The notes under the pieces: model-generated
Databases searched by the model: none
What the model saw: the letters and a program-made list of their open reading frames with translations, nothing else
What the model was told of the DNA's origin: nothing
Program-made: the position numbers and the translations under genes
From: Lepus europaeus
Taxonomy: Eukaryota > Chordata > Mammalia > Lagomorpha > Leporidae
Assembly: GCF_033115175.1 (NCBI RefSeq)
Contig: NC_084835.1
Location: 31,205,858 to 31,269,857 of the forward strand
Length of the DNA: 64,000 nt
Direction: 5' to 3'
Shown here: in pieces, positions 1-10,869 of the stretch
How positions within the stretch are numbered: the first letter of the stretch is position 1
How the letters are laid out: each line of letters starts with the position of its first letter

Positions 1-27
1 TTCTAGGCTGTCCTCTTTCTTTCCTTT

Positions 28-324
28 TATCATCTATTTATTTATTTGAAAGGCAGAGCAACTGAGGAGGAGAGAGAGATCAATCATTCATCTGCTGGTT
101 AACTCCCAAATGACTCCAACAGCCAGCACAGAGTCAGGCCAAAGCCAATGGACCAGCGCAGTGCTCTACGCAGGTCTCTCATGTGGGGAGGAGAGTCCCA
201 AGCACTTGAACCATCTTCCCACATATATTAGCAGGGAGCTGGATCAGAAGCAGAGGAGCCAGGACTCAAAGGGGCACTCTGATAGGTGATATAGCTTAAC
301 CCACTGTGCCACCATGCTGGTCCC
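28..324 (-). mobile_element. C-type SINE (older, AAATAAATA tail)
   Basis: TTTATTTATTTGAAAGGCAG at the left and CACTGTGCCACCATGCTGG at the right: a reversed tRNA-derived rabbit C repeat. Confidence 0.85.
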
Positions 325-484
325 AGGGGCTCCCCTCTTTCTTGACATAGGTGGTAGCAACATAGGCTCTCAGTTTATAACTATTTAACTGTGTATTTTA
401 CACATTTAAAATATATATATATATGTATATATATAGTCCACAGTTTTAAAACTATCTAAATTTTGTAAATCAAAAGTTCCTTAC

Positions 485-620
485 CTGGATCCTTAAAATC
501 AGCTCTTCGATTCTTACAGTACGAGCTTTTTCGACATAAGATATCAGATCCATCATTTCTTCTGATGTCTCAGGGACTTTCAATGCTCGCTCTTTAATTG
601 CTTCAAATTCACTGCAAATA
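485..620 (-). CDS. DNAH12: DNAH12 exon 13, residues 505-550; gene continues off the left edge
   Basis: One base completes codon 505, then ICSEFEAIKERALKVPETSE and ARTVRIEELILRIQ. The acceptor is GAGTGTTATGTCAG and the donor is ATCCAG|GTAAGG, in phase 0. The next exon is not present between 484 and 1, so it lies outside the window. The gene is therefore partial here: about 550 of the roughly 3,000-4,000 residues reported for family members. Confidence 0.94.
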
Positions 621-1301
621 CTGACATAACACTCTGCTTTACCGTGTGTATGTCATTTAATGTTCTGGCATACTTAATAAATGTGTTGTTGTAATTATTA
701 CAAAATAGCAATTGTGGTAACCTAAGCATTGGTTAATCCACCAAGGTATTGTAAAACATTAAACTTATCTGATATAACCCAGTACATATCATTCATCAAC
801 ACAATCTATAAAGTTAATATTTTGTTATGAAATTATGGCATATTTTTCCTAGAGATTGTTTCAACTTCCTTGAATACCTAAAATAAGATCATAATTTTAA
901 TCAGGCAGCCCTTACTCAAAATCCTACCTAAGTGGACTGCTAGCTTCCTAACCTTACATCAACCTCCACGCCTGCTACATCAAGCTATTAACATTCATGT
1001 TGTTAAAGGCTTCTATTAGAATAAAACAAAGGGCATGGCACACAGTACACTCTCATTTACTGATAAACATAATTATTTGTAAGATCACTTAATTATTATT
1101 CTTGTTAAGACTTCAGAGACAGGGATAGGATCTAACACTGTAGCATCTTTGATGTTTTTTCTGTGTCATATACTTTTACAAAAAGTCTGTCTGATAAACA
1201 CCTGACTTTTTGACAGCCATATTTGTTTATTTACTGAAAACAACTGAAGGCTTCCTATTCTACACCAAGTATGGTGCTGTTTGCTAACAAGTGGTATCTG
1301 T

Positions 1302-1558
1302 GGATCTGGCACAACAGTGCAGTGAGCCATGCTGCCATCTGCAACACCAGCACCCCGTGTGACCCAATGTTTGGGTCCTTGCTGCTCCACTTCTGATTCA
1401 GCTCCCTGCTAATGTGCCTGGAAAATCAGCAGATGAAGGCCCAAGTGCTTGAGTCCCTACACCCACATGGGAGACCTGGAAAAAGTTCCTGGCCTCTGCC
1501 TTTCTCTCTGTCCCCCTACCACCACTCTTGCCCTTTCAAATAAATAAATAAGTCATTT
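1302..1558 (+). mobile_element. C-type SINE, older
   Basis: A diverged head near 1302, CTGCTCCACTTCTGATTCAG, and tail CTTTCAAATAAATAAATAAG. Confidence 0.75.
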
Positions 1559-1599
1559 AAACATTGATATTTGCAATACCAGCAAAGGAGCTATAAACT

Positions 1600-1690
1600 T
1601 TTTCCAGCTGACACAGCAGGAACTGAGGCTAAGAGGAATTAAGTAATTTGTCCAGAGTCATGCAATTAGTTCATGGCAGAGTCAGGAGAA
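1600..1690 (-). repeat. MIR-like fragment
   Basis: GGAACTGAGGCTAAGAGGAA then TTAAGTAATTTGTCCAGAGT resembles the conserved MIR core. Confidence 0.5.
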
Positions 1691-1698
1691 TTCCTGGC

Positions 1699-2245
1699 AA
1701 AAAATGACCTACATGAAAGATCTCTGTGAGTGAGATTCCAGTGGGAAGAAGAGGTACCTTTCTCTGAAGGAGGAGAGAACTTCCACTTTGCTTACAGCCC
1801 TGTCTAAATACTGACAGAGTTTGTGGACTCAAAAGGCTTACATAGCCTTGGCAGCTCATGTTAAGAGCCTCAGGTGGTCACTGAATGTCAAAAGTAAGAG
1901 TGTTAATTGTTAAATCAACAACAGGAGTCACTGTGCTCTTACTCCCCATGTAGGACCTCTGTCATTAATGAGCTGTACTACAAGAATTATCGGTAAAACT
2001 TGTCTTCAAACAGTACTTTATACTTTGTGTGTCTGGGCATAAACTGTTGAAATCTTTACTTAGTATTAAGTTGGTCTTCTGTATTTAAGATAATTTAAAA
2101 AATGAATATTAATGAAGAATGGGATGGGAGAGGGAGTTGGAGGTGGGATGGAAGTGGGGGTGGGAAGGCAGGCATGGAGGGGAAGAACTGCTATATTCCA
2201 AAAGCTGTACCTATGAAATTTATATTTATTTTAAAAAGCTTTCTT
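1699..2245 (+). mobile_element. 5'-truncated L1 3' end
   Basis: It matches the L1 3' UTR blocks at 8548-8990 and 16440-16870, from GAAAGATCTCTGTGAG through the CTTCTGTAT block, the G-rich tract and AAGCTGTACCTATGAAATTTATAT. A SINE abuts it on the right. Confidence 0.85.
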
Positions 2246-2544
2246 AAAAAAAGACTTATTTATTTGAAAGTCAGTGTTACAGAGAAGGAGAGATGGAGAG
2301 AGAAATCTTCCATCTCTTGGTCCACTCCCCAAATAGTTGCAATGGCTGCAGTTGGGCCAATCCTTAGCCAGGAGCTTCATCTGGGTCTACACATGGGTGC
2401 AGAGGCCCAAGCACTTGTGCCATCCTCCACTGATTTTCCACGAGCAATAGCAGAGAGCTGGATTGGAAGAGGAGAAGCTGGGCGTTCATATGGGATGCCA
2501 GCACTGCAGGCGGCAGCTTAACCTGCTACACCACAGCACCAGCC
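2246..2544 (-). mobile_element. C-type SINE, older
   Basis: Reversed copy abutting an L1 end; right end CTACACCACAGCACCAGCC. Confidence 0.85.
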
Positions 2545-2764
2545 GTCTGCACTTTGTGAATAAAAGCAAGAAATCCTTAGGAAAGAGTGTTGTGTGTGTG
2601 TGTTTGTATGAGTCAAATAGATAGAGAAAGGGACAGAAAGAGGTCATTTTGAAACGTCAACAGCAAATTAAAATTTTCTTTAAACAAAATACAACACAGT
2701 GAGAAACAAGTGCAACCCAGAAGCACGACACAGAGCTAAGAAGTCTCTGGTTTGTGAATCCAGT

Positions 2765-2900
2765 TTAACGGCCATCCCGAGAAACGGGCATCAGCACCTC
2801 CATTTCACAGCTGACAAAAATAAGCTAAGGTGACAAACAAATAAATATTAGAAGCAGGAATGAGCTCATATATTTGCCGTACCACAGAATATCATTTTCA
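2765..2900 (-). repeat. MIR-like fragment
   Basis: CACCTCCATTTCACAGCTGA then AATAAGCTAAGGTGAC matches a diverged MIR core. In DNAH12 intron 12. Confidence 0.45.
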
Positions 2901-3149
2901 TTATCATGCTACTGACACACAAATGCTAAAAAAAAAAAAAGTCCTGGGCTGCCTTCAAGTGAATCTCAGCCAGTATTAAACAACTGAACCCATCCCCACG
3001 GGTGTGTGAAGGAACCTCCTTAGAAGGTGGCTCTGAAAAAAAAGCTTTGAGAACATACAGATTTGCATCTTTTGCTGATTAACAAGTTATTTTAGCGAAG
3101 TACTGATTTTGGCCCTATAATTCCAAGTTTGCTGATTATTCCTACTTAC

Positions 3150-3328
3150 CACTCATTTTCTTTCCTGTATTTTGAAGCTATATCATTTAGTAATCTGTTC
3201 GCAAAGTCTCTGGCTTTATTTTTCAGGCCTGTTTTCAAATCTTCACAATCCAGGCGCACCATAGGGTAATGAACCCACTGAGGCAAAAGCATTATTTCTG
3301 AGGCAAGACTGAAAAATTTATCTATAAA
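3150..3328 (-). CDS. DNAH12: DNAH12 exon 12, residues 446-505
   Basis: The frame reads FIDKFFSLASEIMLLPQWVH and later CEDLKTGLKNKARDF, ending RKENE plus two bases. The acceptor is the strong pyrimidine tract TTTTCTGTTTTCAACTCTCAAG at 3329. A second AG 20 bases further on would break the frame with exon 11. The donor is AATGAGTG|GTAAGT. Confidence 0.94.
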
Positions 3329-3867
3329 CTTGAGAGTTGAAAACAGAAAAGAATGCTTAGAGTTTAATTCATCAGTGATTTTAGAGTACTGCAGTAAAAC
3401 TCTTACTCATATAAATCAAAATCATCTCTTTTTGCTAAGTGCCTAAAATGGTCCCTTTTTTTTTTTAAACATGTCTTATTTTTAACTTATCCTTCCACTA
3501 AGGAACTTGCCCATTTGCAAGACAACGTCCAGTGTGAAGGCATGGTATCGAAAGCTGAACTTTTCACAAGGCTAAATTTCCCTCAGTAATTGTTTAGAAC
3601 ACTATTCCCCAAGGAAGTCATCTCTGTTTAGAAACAGGCCTGCATCACATGGCAATTTGTATAACTAACAAATATTTGCTTTCACCACTACTGATGTCAC
3701 ACTAAATAGCCAAGTTTGATTTTTAGGAAAACAAACAAAGGGAAAATTTTTGGTTTTGCTCAGAAGAATTCAGGAGGAAAAAAGTAGTTAAGCTCTGCAA
3801 TTACCAAAGATCAAAGATACAAGAATTTATAATAACTATTGGATATCCAAACATGGGAATAATGTTT

Positions 3868-3880
3868 AAGAATGAAAAAG
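3868..3880 (+). repeat. target-site duplication, left copy
   Basis: AAGAATGAAAAAG directly before the L1-type 5' end. It is identical to 9002-9014. Confidence 0.9.
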
Positions 3881-4804
3881 GGGATCGGAGCGGCAAGATG
3901 GCAGAATAGGCAGGGAGCACACTATTAGTCCGGGGGAGAGACAGTTTAATATAAGTGGAGATACTGCAGGGTCAAGGAAGAGTAGGGGATGAAACAGCAG
4001 AGGAAACTCTTCCGGAACTAGTGATTCACAGTGGACCTGCGTGGAGAGCGTGGGAGCCCAAGTTCGGGACACCAGCGGCAGACTCAACACACCAGCGCTG
4101 GAACGCAAGGTGAGCAGAACCTCAATAGCCCGAGACACCAGCGGGCAAGCGGAAAGAGGAGGCTAGAGGGAACGAGGCTTGAAACTCCGTGGGAAAAAAA
4201 TCACCAGGCTAACTAGAAGAGAGAGAGGAAAAAAATAAAAAAAGTGACCGATACGGACACAAATTTCTCTCTCTCCGCTCACCCCTCAAAGGCGAGCAAG
4301 ACAGAGCAGGTGCCATTTTGGACATACGTCATAAGCAGGGCGACCTCAGGTCTGCACCAGCCCTGAGCCTAGCAGAAAAACCTGACTCTGGGGGGAGGGG
4401 TGAAATAACAGGAGATTAGCATCTAACTTGGCAACCCAGTGGGAGACTGCAGGAGAATTGGAGCCCTCACTGAGGGCAGCAGAGATTCCCTGTGTGGTCC
4501 TTGGGAAAGAGCTTCTAATCTCTGGCTCCCGTGGATATATCATTTGCCTGCTAACTACCTCCAATTATGTTCAGCTGTGTGGAATTACTTCCCTTTTGAA
4601 TCAAAAAAAGAAAGAGAGATTTACCACACCTAACCTGGGAGTGTCATCTTTGACACACCCTCAACCCTGAGGAACCAAACACAGCTCTCAGTCCACACTC
4701 ATCTCAAGCCTCTAAGGCTCCACTGAAAGCAGACAGTCCACTTAATATAGAGCCATAGTGTAACAAGAAAAAACACCACAGTGAAGAAACCAAATATCTC
4801 CAAC

Positions 4805-5842
4805 ATGCCATACAACAAACGCAAAAACCGAGGTAACAAGAACAAGGAAGACACTATGATGCCCCCAAATGAAAAAGACACCCCAATTCAAGATTATGAA
4901 GATGAAGAGATAGAGGAAATGCAAGAAGCAGATTTCAAAAAATTGATAAGAACATTAAGAAGTTCTCAAAAACAAATTCTTGAACTACAGAAATCCTTAA
5001 TGGACAAGATAGAAAATCTCTCCCGTGAAAATGAAATATTAAGGAGGAATCAAAATGAAATGAAACAACTAGTGGAACAAGAAACTGTGATAGTGACAAG
5101 AAATCATAATGAAATGAAGAATTCAATAGATCAAATGACAAACACATTAGAGAGCCTTAAAAACAGAATGGGTGAAGCAGAACAGAGAATATCAGACTTA
5201 GAAGACAGAGAACAGGAAAGGAAACAGGCAAACCAAAGAAAAGAAGAAGAAATTAGAAATCCAAAAAATATTGTCGGGAATATACAGGATACTATTAAAA
5301 AACCCAACATTCGGGTTCTAGGAGTTCCTGAAGGCATGGAGAGGGAGAAAGGATTAGAAGGCATTTTCAGTGAGATACTAGCAGAAAATTTCCCAGGTTT
5401 GGAGAAGGACAGAGGCATCTTAGTACAGGAAGCTTATAGAACCCCTAATAAACATGACCAAAAGAGATCCTCACCAAGACATGTTGTAATCAAACTCACC
5501 ACAGTGAAACATAAAGAAAAGATCCTAAAATGTGCAAGAGAGAAACGCCAGATTACTCTCAGAGGATCTCCAATTAGACTCACAGCAGACTTCTCATCAG
5601 AAACCCTACAAGCCAGGAAAGAATGGCGAGACATAGCCCAGGTACTAAGAGAGAAAAACTGCCAGCCCAGAATACTATATCCTGCAAAGCTCTCATTTGT
5701 GAATGAAGGTGAAATTAAGACTTTTCATAGCAAACAGAAACTGAAAGAATTTGTTGCCACTCGTCCTGCCCTGCAAAAGATGCTTAAAGATGTGTTACAC
5801 ACAGAAACACAGAAACATGGTCACCAATATGAAAGAAGGTAA
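4805..5842 (+). CDS. L1 ORF1 protein in the ORF2-less element, intact, 345 aa
   Basis: L1 ORF1p is a trimeric RNA-binding chaperone needed in cis for retrotransposition. I start it at ATG 4805 because that gives MP... and 345 residues, exactly as in the second L1; an upstream GTG in frame at 4781 is not needed. A long coiled coil runs from about residue 35 to 155 (LIRTLRSSQKQILELQKSL and heptads after it). The RRM begins at KPNIRVLGVPEG (about 165) and the C-terminal domain ends HQYERR. There is no stop or frameshift. The first 30 residues differ most from the copy at 10870; the rest is nearly identical. Confidence 0.9.
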   Translation: MPYNKRKNRGNKNKEDTMMPPNEKDTPIQDYEDEEIEEMQEADFKKLIRTLRSSQKQILELQKSLMDKIENLSRENEILRRNQNEMKQLVEQETVIVTRNHNEMKNSIDQMTNTLESLKNRMGEAEQRISDLEDREQERKQANQRKEEEIRNPKNIVGNIQDTIKKPNIRVLGVPEGMEREKGLEGIFSEILAENFPGLEKDRGILVQEAYRTPNKHDQKRSSPRHVVIKLTTVKHKEKILKCAREKRQITLRGSPIRLTADFSSETLQARKEWRDIAQVLREKNCQPRILYPAKLSFVNEGEIKTFHSKQKLKEFVATRPALQKMLKDVLHTETQKHGHQYERR

Positions 5843-5876
5843 AGGAAGGAAACCTCACAGCAAAAGATCACTGGAA

Positions 5877-8547
5877 GCTCAATTTCTCTTTGACATAGAA
5901 TTAAACTCTGATGCTCTGTTAAAGCAATGTGTTAAAGTAATCTATTATGTTCTCTTGATGTCTGTTAAATTCTAATTGTTCAAAAACAGCTGAATTTTTA
6001 TTAAGAGCTATGGGTTATTTAAATATGTGCTTATTTTCAAAGATTTGAATAATCACCTTGTAACAATGATCAAATTTGGTCTATGTTATGTCATGATTTT
6101 AAGGAATCTTATTTCAACCAGATATTTTGGATTTTGAGCCTTCTTGGCATTCTTGACAGGCATTCAAAAAATCAAAGTTTCAAACAATCTGGTCTCTAAA
6201 ATTTCCAGTAAATCTTGGACTTTGGTTTTTCCAGTTTGGGCCCAACTGAAAAAATCGAAGGACCTATGTCTCTCATCTTATAGAGACACCAACTAATCAG
6301 GCTATTTGGATTATATTAGAAGGACTGTCAAGATGTGATGTGGTACCAGACTTTAAGTTTCTATAATGGAAAATGCTATTAATACAAATGTTTGAGAATT
6401 AAAAAGTCTAATGATCTTGTGTTACTAGACATGATAGTTATCTTGATGAGAAAGCCCCAGAGGCCTAAAGGGTTAAATACTTGTAAAATCCTATAGGTGC
6501 TTTCAAAAATACTGTGAAGTAAGCAAGTGCCTCTTGTTGGTTGATGAGTTTATAATTTTAAACATGGCGACTTAAAGTCTTTTGTCATCCATAGTTATAT
6601 ATGATGTGCTGCTCTTAAAACTAAAGCATTACTGGTTCTGTGTTTAGCTGTCCTCCTATAGGTTCCTATGGACTTTTTCCAGCCACTTTTATTGTATTCA
6701 GTACTTTGGGATGGCTCTGCAAACAGATGAAGCCAATAATGTATTAACAGTACCCACTGAGAGAAAGTATGGTTAACTGAGGTTACTAAAAACAAAAAGC
6801 AATTCAAATCAATTGGCAATCTACAAAAGGAGTTAAAGATTTTAAAAGCTATTATTAAAATTGTTATATTGGTCTATTATGCTATGTTATATGTGTGTAC
6901 ATATTGTATGTCCACATGGGGAAATTTTACTAAGAGTTTTATTTTAAATGGCTTATAGATAAGATTGTCCATAAATTTAAGCTGCTAAAATCAATCAAAG
7001 ATACATTTTAATTTGTGTGACCTGAATCTGTGTATCATATGTTTTAAACGTGTTGTTAGAAAGAAACTAAAAACATTTTAGATGGTTGTGCTTAAGTTTA
7101 CTGGCTAAACAAACTACACCATGTTAGATATTTAAGAGGTGTTTTCAAATACATGATTCTTAAAATTTATAGAAGGCATTGGACCTTCTGGTAAATGTTT
7201 TCTTAAGTTGTTATCTAATGGTTGAAACGGTTTGCTAAGTATTCATGTAATATTGCTATTGTCAGCAAGCGATCTAGGACTTACTCCCTCATTTCTCTAT
7301 TCTAAGCCCAACTTGTTCTTTCATTTCTCTATTCTCTTCAAGGTAGGAAACTAATTCTATTATGAAGGAATCTGTAGGACGCACAATTTAATCTTTAGAC
7401 CTTATTAAAGAGATGGCTAACATTTTTCTGTAATAGCATAGCCAAAATAAGAACTTAAATAATAATCTCATAGCTAGATTCACTTCGCCATCAGCGAAGT
7501 ATACAGTAAGTAGAAAAAACTTCCCTTTCAGACCAAAGGGAAAGAAAGTTTTAAAGTGAGAATATAATTTTCCTCAAGGGCATTGTCTACCTTAGAAAAA
7601 CTACTACAGAACATGCCTGTGACTATAGACTTGTAGTTCAGGCCACCGAAGACTAGAGATGGGACACAGGCACTCCCTTGACTTGCATCCTCTGGTCTGC
7701 TTTAACACAAACCAGGAGGAAAAGAAAGCTAGGCATCAGAAGCAATGGGTGGCAGGCCTATTCATGGCTGATCTGTACAGTGATCTGCCCTCAAGGAGAC
7801 CCAACAGGCCAGTCCACTGCAGTGGCTTTCAATGTGGTAAGCCTGGGCTTCAGCAGAAGTCAGCTTGTGAAGAGCTCTGGCAGCTCTGCCAAGAGTTGGA
7901 TCACTGGAAATGGACCTACCCTGGAGTCGAAGGATGCCCAGGTCAGAGCCACAGATCTTATTGGCTCTAAGCTGAAAAGCCCTTCACTCAGCCCAACTTC
8001 CAAAGTGACCACTGCAGCTGAGGGGATGGTCAAGTAGGGTCAGCAACATTGCAGGCAGAACTGTAAATTTCTTGTTAGAGATGCCCCCTGCCTTTACCTG
8101 GCCAGCTCTCCTCCCAGCCCAGCCAAGTAATGAAAGTCAACAGAGTGCCTTCCCCTAGGAGGTTCACACCTCCCTTAGGATATACCCCATGTGAAGAGAT
8201 AGGTAGGTCTGGGCCTCTGAATTCACAAGGCCTAAAGCCCACCAGATTATTATCAAGCCCCTTCTATCAGGTTCTATTTGCCTCTCAATCAGAAAACTTA
8301 ATTGTAGCTTAGACAGCACCTTTCTTAGCTCCTCTAATAATGACTCTGTCCTTTGTTCTAGACCCTGTCTAGCGCACTTGGGCCTCATTCCTTTATAATC
8401 ATAACCTCTACTCTACCACCAATGGCTCTACTCCCAACCTGTGTGTACTGATGGTCCTCTTCCCCACTTAATGCTGTATAATTGTTCAAACCTGGTAAAT
8501 GCCACTCTTAGGATCATTGGTTACTATCCTCACTCTGTCTTTTATGA
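5877..8547 (+). other. non-L1 segment replacing ORF2 in the half-L1-like element
   Basis: Similarity to the full-length L1 stops just after the ORF1 stop (at about 5876) and resumes in the L1 3' UTR (at about 8548). Between them, 5877-7640 is AT-rich with no long frame. From 7659 to 7970, an open frame of 103 codons shows FQCGKPGL followed by LCQELDHWKW. This spacing recalls the double zinc knuckle of a retroviral gag nucleocapsid, but with key Cys/His positions lost. About 100 bases later a frame with TVNFLLE is faintly like the start of a retroviral protease. I therefore read 7640-8400 as a decayed endogenous retrovirus piece, with moderate doubt. The origin of 5877-7640 is not recognised. 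Confidence 0.5.
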
Positions 8548-9001
8548 CCTTGTCTAAATATGATCAGAGTCGGCAAACTTGGAAGGCTTCCATAGCCTTG
8601 GCAACTCATGACGACAGCCTAGGATGGTTACTGGCGCCATAAACTAGAGTGTCAATTTGTTGGGTCAACAACAGGAGCCACTGTGCACTTGCTCCTCATG
8701 TGGGATCTCTGTCCTTAATGTGCTGTACATTGTGATTTAATGCTATAACTAGTACTCAAACAGTATGTTTCACTTTGTGTTTCTATGTGGGTGCAAACTG
8801 TTGAAATCTTTATACTAAATTGATCTTCTGTATATAAAGCGAATTGAAAATGAATCTTGATGCAAATGGAAGGGGAGAGGGAGCGGGAGAGGGGAGGGTT
8901 GCGGGTGGGAGGGAAGTTATGGGAGGGGGAAGCCATTGTAATCCATAAGCTGTACACTGGAAATTTATATTCATTAAATAAAAGTTAAGAAAAAAAAAAA
9001 G

Positions 9002-9014
9002 AAGAATGAAAAAG
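9002..9014 (+). repeat. target-site duplication, right copy
   Basis: AAGAATGAAAAAG directly after the poly(A) of the ORF2-less element and directly before a SINE. A third, shorter copy (AAGAATGAAA, about 9333-9342) follows that SINE. Confidence 0.9.
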
Positions 9015-9330
9015 GGGCTGGTGCTGTGGCCTAAAGCACCGGCATCGCCGGTTCTAGTCCTGGCTGCTCCTCTTCTGATCCGGCTCTCTGCTACAGCCTA
9101 AGTCCTTGGGCCCCTGCACCCACATGGGAGACCTGGAGGAGGCTCCTGGTTCCTGGCTTCGGATCGGCACAGCTCCGGTCAATGCAGCCAATTGGGGAGT
9201 GAATCAACAGATGGATGACCTCTCTGTCTCTACCTCTCTCTGTAACTCTTTCAAATAAATAAAATAAATCTTAACAAAAAAAGAAATAAATAGATAAAAG
9301 GAAAACCAAAATCAAGCTCAATTAAAAAAA
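9015..9330 (+). mobile_element. C-type SINE inserted at the half-L1 target duplication
   Basis: It starts GGGCTGGTGCTGTGGCC right after 9014. The B-box-like GGTTCTAGTCC is at 9049-9059, and the tail has TTTCAAATAAATAAAATAAA. A third AAGAATGAAA copy follows its A-rich tail. Confidence 0.85.
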
Positions 9331-9342
9331 AAAAGAATGAAA

Positions 9343-10112
9343 CGATATAGTATGGAAGAGACACTGGACAAGATCCATTAGATTTTGTGACAAATTTTGA
9401 CTTCATTTGGCAATCTACCTCTAACGCTTCTATCAACTGCCGGCCTCACCCTGATTCACCTCTCACCAAAATGCCCTATTCCTTTTATTCTTCCTTACAA
9501 AGACATTCTCTCCATTTTCCTCTCTCTCAAGACTACCCTGTTTCTCTGCAGCGTTCAGTATTCAGTGAGATGGGCTTAAATTTTTCGACATTCACAGGAG
9601 CCGAAGGCACTGAAGAATTAATTCAAAGACTATCTTGTTTTGTTCTTGGTTGAAAATACATCAAATGGACCGCAGAGAGAACTGAGAAGGGCGACTATGG
9701 AGGATTTTCACGAAGATGAAAGGTAAGAAACAGAAGAGCCTGCTCTATGGTATCTTTCATCTAATTATGAGCAGCACTAATTCACAGCCGTTAAGGATGG
9801 AAACCTAAGTGGTAAAACGATAAAGGAAAGCAAGACATGTCAGGATAATCGCTACCAATAAAGAAGAAAGTTATCATTGCAGAGAGGCACAGGGTGCCTT
9901 CTGGGAGCTGCACAGTTCTAATGGTTTAGCCACCGAGTCGTACCATGTAGTCAGAATTCCCTATCAATCTGCATATACACGCTTTACACACTTTTCTATG
10001 TATTTCACAATTTTAAACTGTTTATGGGACATTTTAAACATTCAAATGTAGACTAAATATATTCAGCATCCAGCTTTAACAATGATCAGCTTATGGTCAA
10101 TCTTTTTAAAAA
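9343..10112. other. intronic sequence, no feature recognised
   Basis: This is DNAH12 intron 11 sequence between the two long L1-type insertions. The short open frame at 9387-9653 has no match I can name and no splice context on the plus strand. Confidence 0.5.
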
Positions 10113-10124
10113 CAGATACATAAA
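10113..10124 (+). repeat. L1 target-site duplication, left copy
   Basis: CAGATACATAAA, preceded by A-rich sequence. It matches 17281-17292 exactly. Confidence 0.9.
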
Positions 10125-10134
10125 GGGGGCGGAG

Positions 10135-10146
10135 CCAAGATGGCGG
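10135..10146 (+). promoter_or_regulatory. YY1-type motif in the L1 5' UTR
   Basis: CCAAGATGGCGG starts 11 bases into the element. In human L1 a YY1 site at the same place sets the accurate start of transcription. The ORF2-less element has CAAGATGGC at 3894-3902, in the same relative place. Confidence 0.5.
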
Positions 10147-10631
10147 ATAGTGAGGACGTGTGCCTTAGTTTGGGAAAATAAACTTTCATAAAAGTGGAAT
10201 TACTGTAGCCTCAGGAAAAGACTCAGAAAAAAACTGCAGAGGAAACGCTTCCAGATCTTGTGGATGAGACACAGAGGACTTACAGGGAGCCCACCGCGTG
10301 GAAAAACAACCGAGACAAGCGGCAGCGGCGGGAGAGGAGCCAGAGCCACAGAATCTCGCCAGCACGGGAACGGAGGCGGGTAAGACAAAGACCTGAGAAG
10401 TCCGAGACATTGGGGGGAGGGGGAACAGAGGCCTCTCCCTTCACTCACCAAGCAAAACAAAGAGCACCGCGATTTTACATATGTAAAGCTCAGCCAAACT
10501 CAGTATCTTTAGCGAAACTGGAGAACACATTGAGGGCTGCAAAAACTCTGTGTATGGTCCCAGGGGTAGATCAAACGAATACTCACAGAGGCCAGATTTC
10601 AACTACCCTCAACTCCACTCCCAACTGAGTC

Positions 10632-10673
<42 letters not shown>

Positions 10674-10869
10674 AGCAAGGAGCAAGTAATCTGGGAGAGT
10701 CGCTCTTTACACAGCCTTAAACCTGAAGAAACAAGCATAGCTCTCTGGCCACACCCACCACAGCCCCTAAGGCTCCAACAAAGCAGACAGCTCACTTAGA
10801 GGCATAGTATAACGAGAGAAAAAAAAAAACACCACAGCAAAAACAAAAACACCACAAATTATCTCTAAC

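Larger units (their letters stand above)
3881..9001 (+). mobile_element. ORF2-less (half-L1-like) chimeric retroelement
   Basis: The element opens with an L1 5' end (CAAGATGGC, a YY1-type motif, at 3894-3902) and an L1 5' UTR. Next comes an intact L1 ORF1 (4805-5842), about 2.7 kb with no L1 ORF2 similarity (about 5877-8547), and an L1 3' UTR with a G-rich tract, AATAAA and poly(A) to about 9001. A perfect 13-base target duplication AAGAATGAAAAAG flanks it (3868-3880 and 9002-9014), so the whole unit inserted as one. It is antisense in DNAH12 intron 11. The plan resembles half-L1 (HAL1) elements, which keep only ORF1, but its ORF1 is nearly identical to that of the full-length L1 nearby, so it is a recent derivative. 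Confidence 0.8.

Noticed and set aside
3150-3308. A shorter form of DNAH12 exon 12 using the AG at 3309-3310.
   Set aside because: It would remove 20 bases and break the frame with exon 11. The acceptor at 3329 has the better pyrimidine tract and restores a family-like FIDKFFSLASE.
4781-4804. An N-terminal extension of L1 ORF1 from 4781.
   Set aside because: It begins with GTG, and the homologous ORF1 at 10870 starts at the position matching ATG 4805. Both are then 345 residues.
7482-7500. ACTTCGC-CATCA-GCGAAGT hairpin as a terminator or RNA structure.
   Set aside because: A seven-base stem inside a retroelement is not enough to call a function.
10260-10628. Open frames in the L1 5' UTR, including minus-strand ones at 10186-10460, considered as an ORF0-like gene.
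   Set aside because: ORF0 is described from primate L1s. Nothing here matches it and the ORF2-less element's 5' UTR does not keep the frame.
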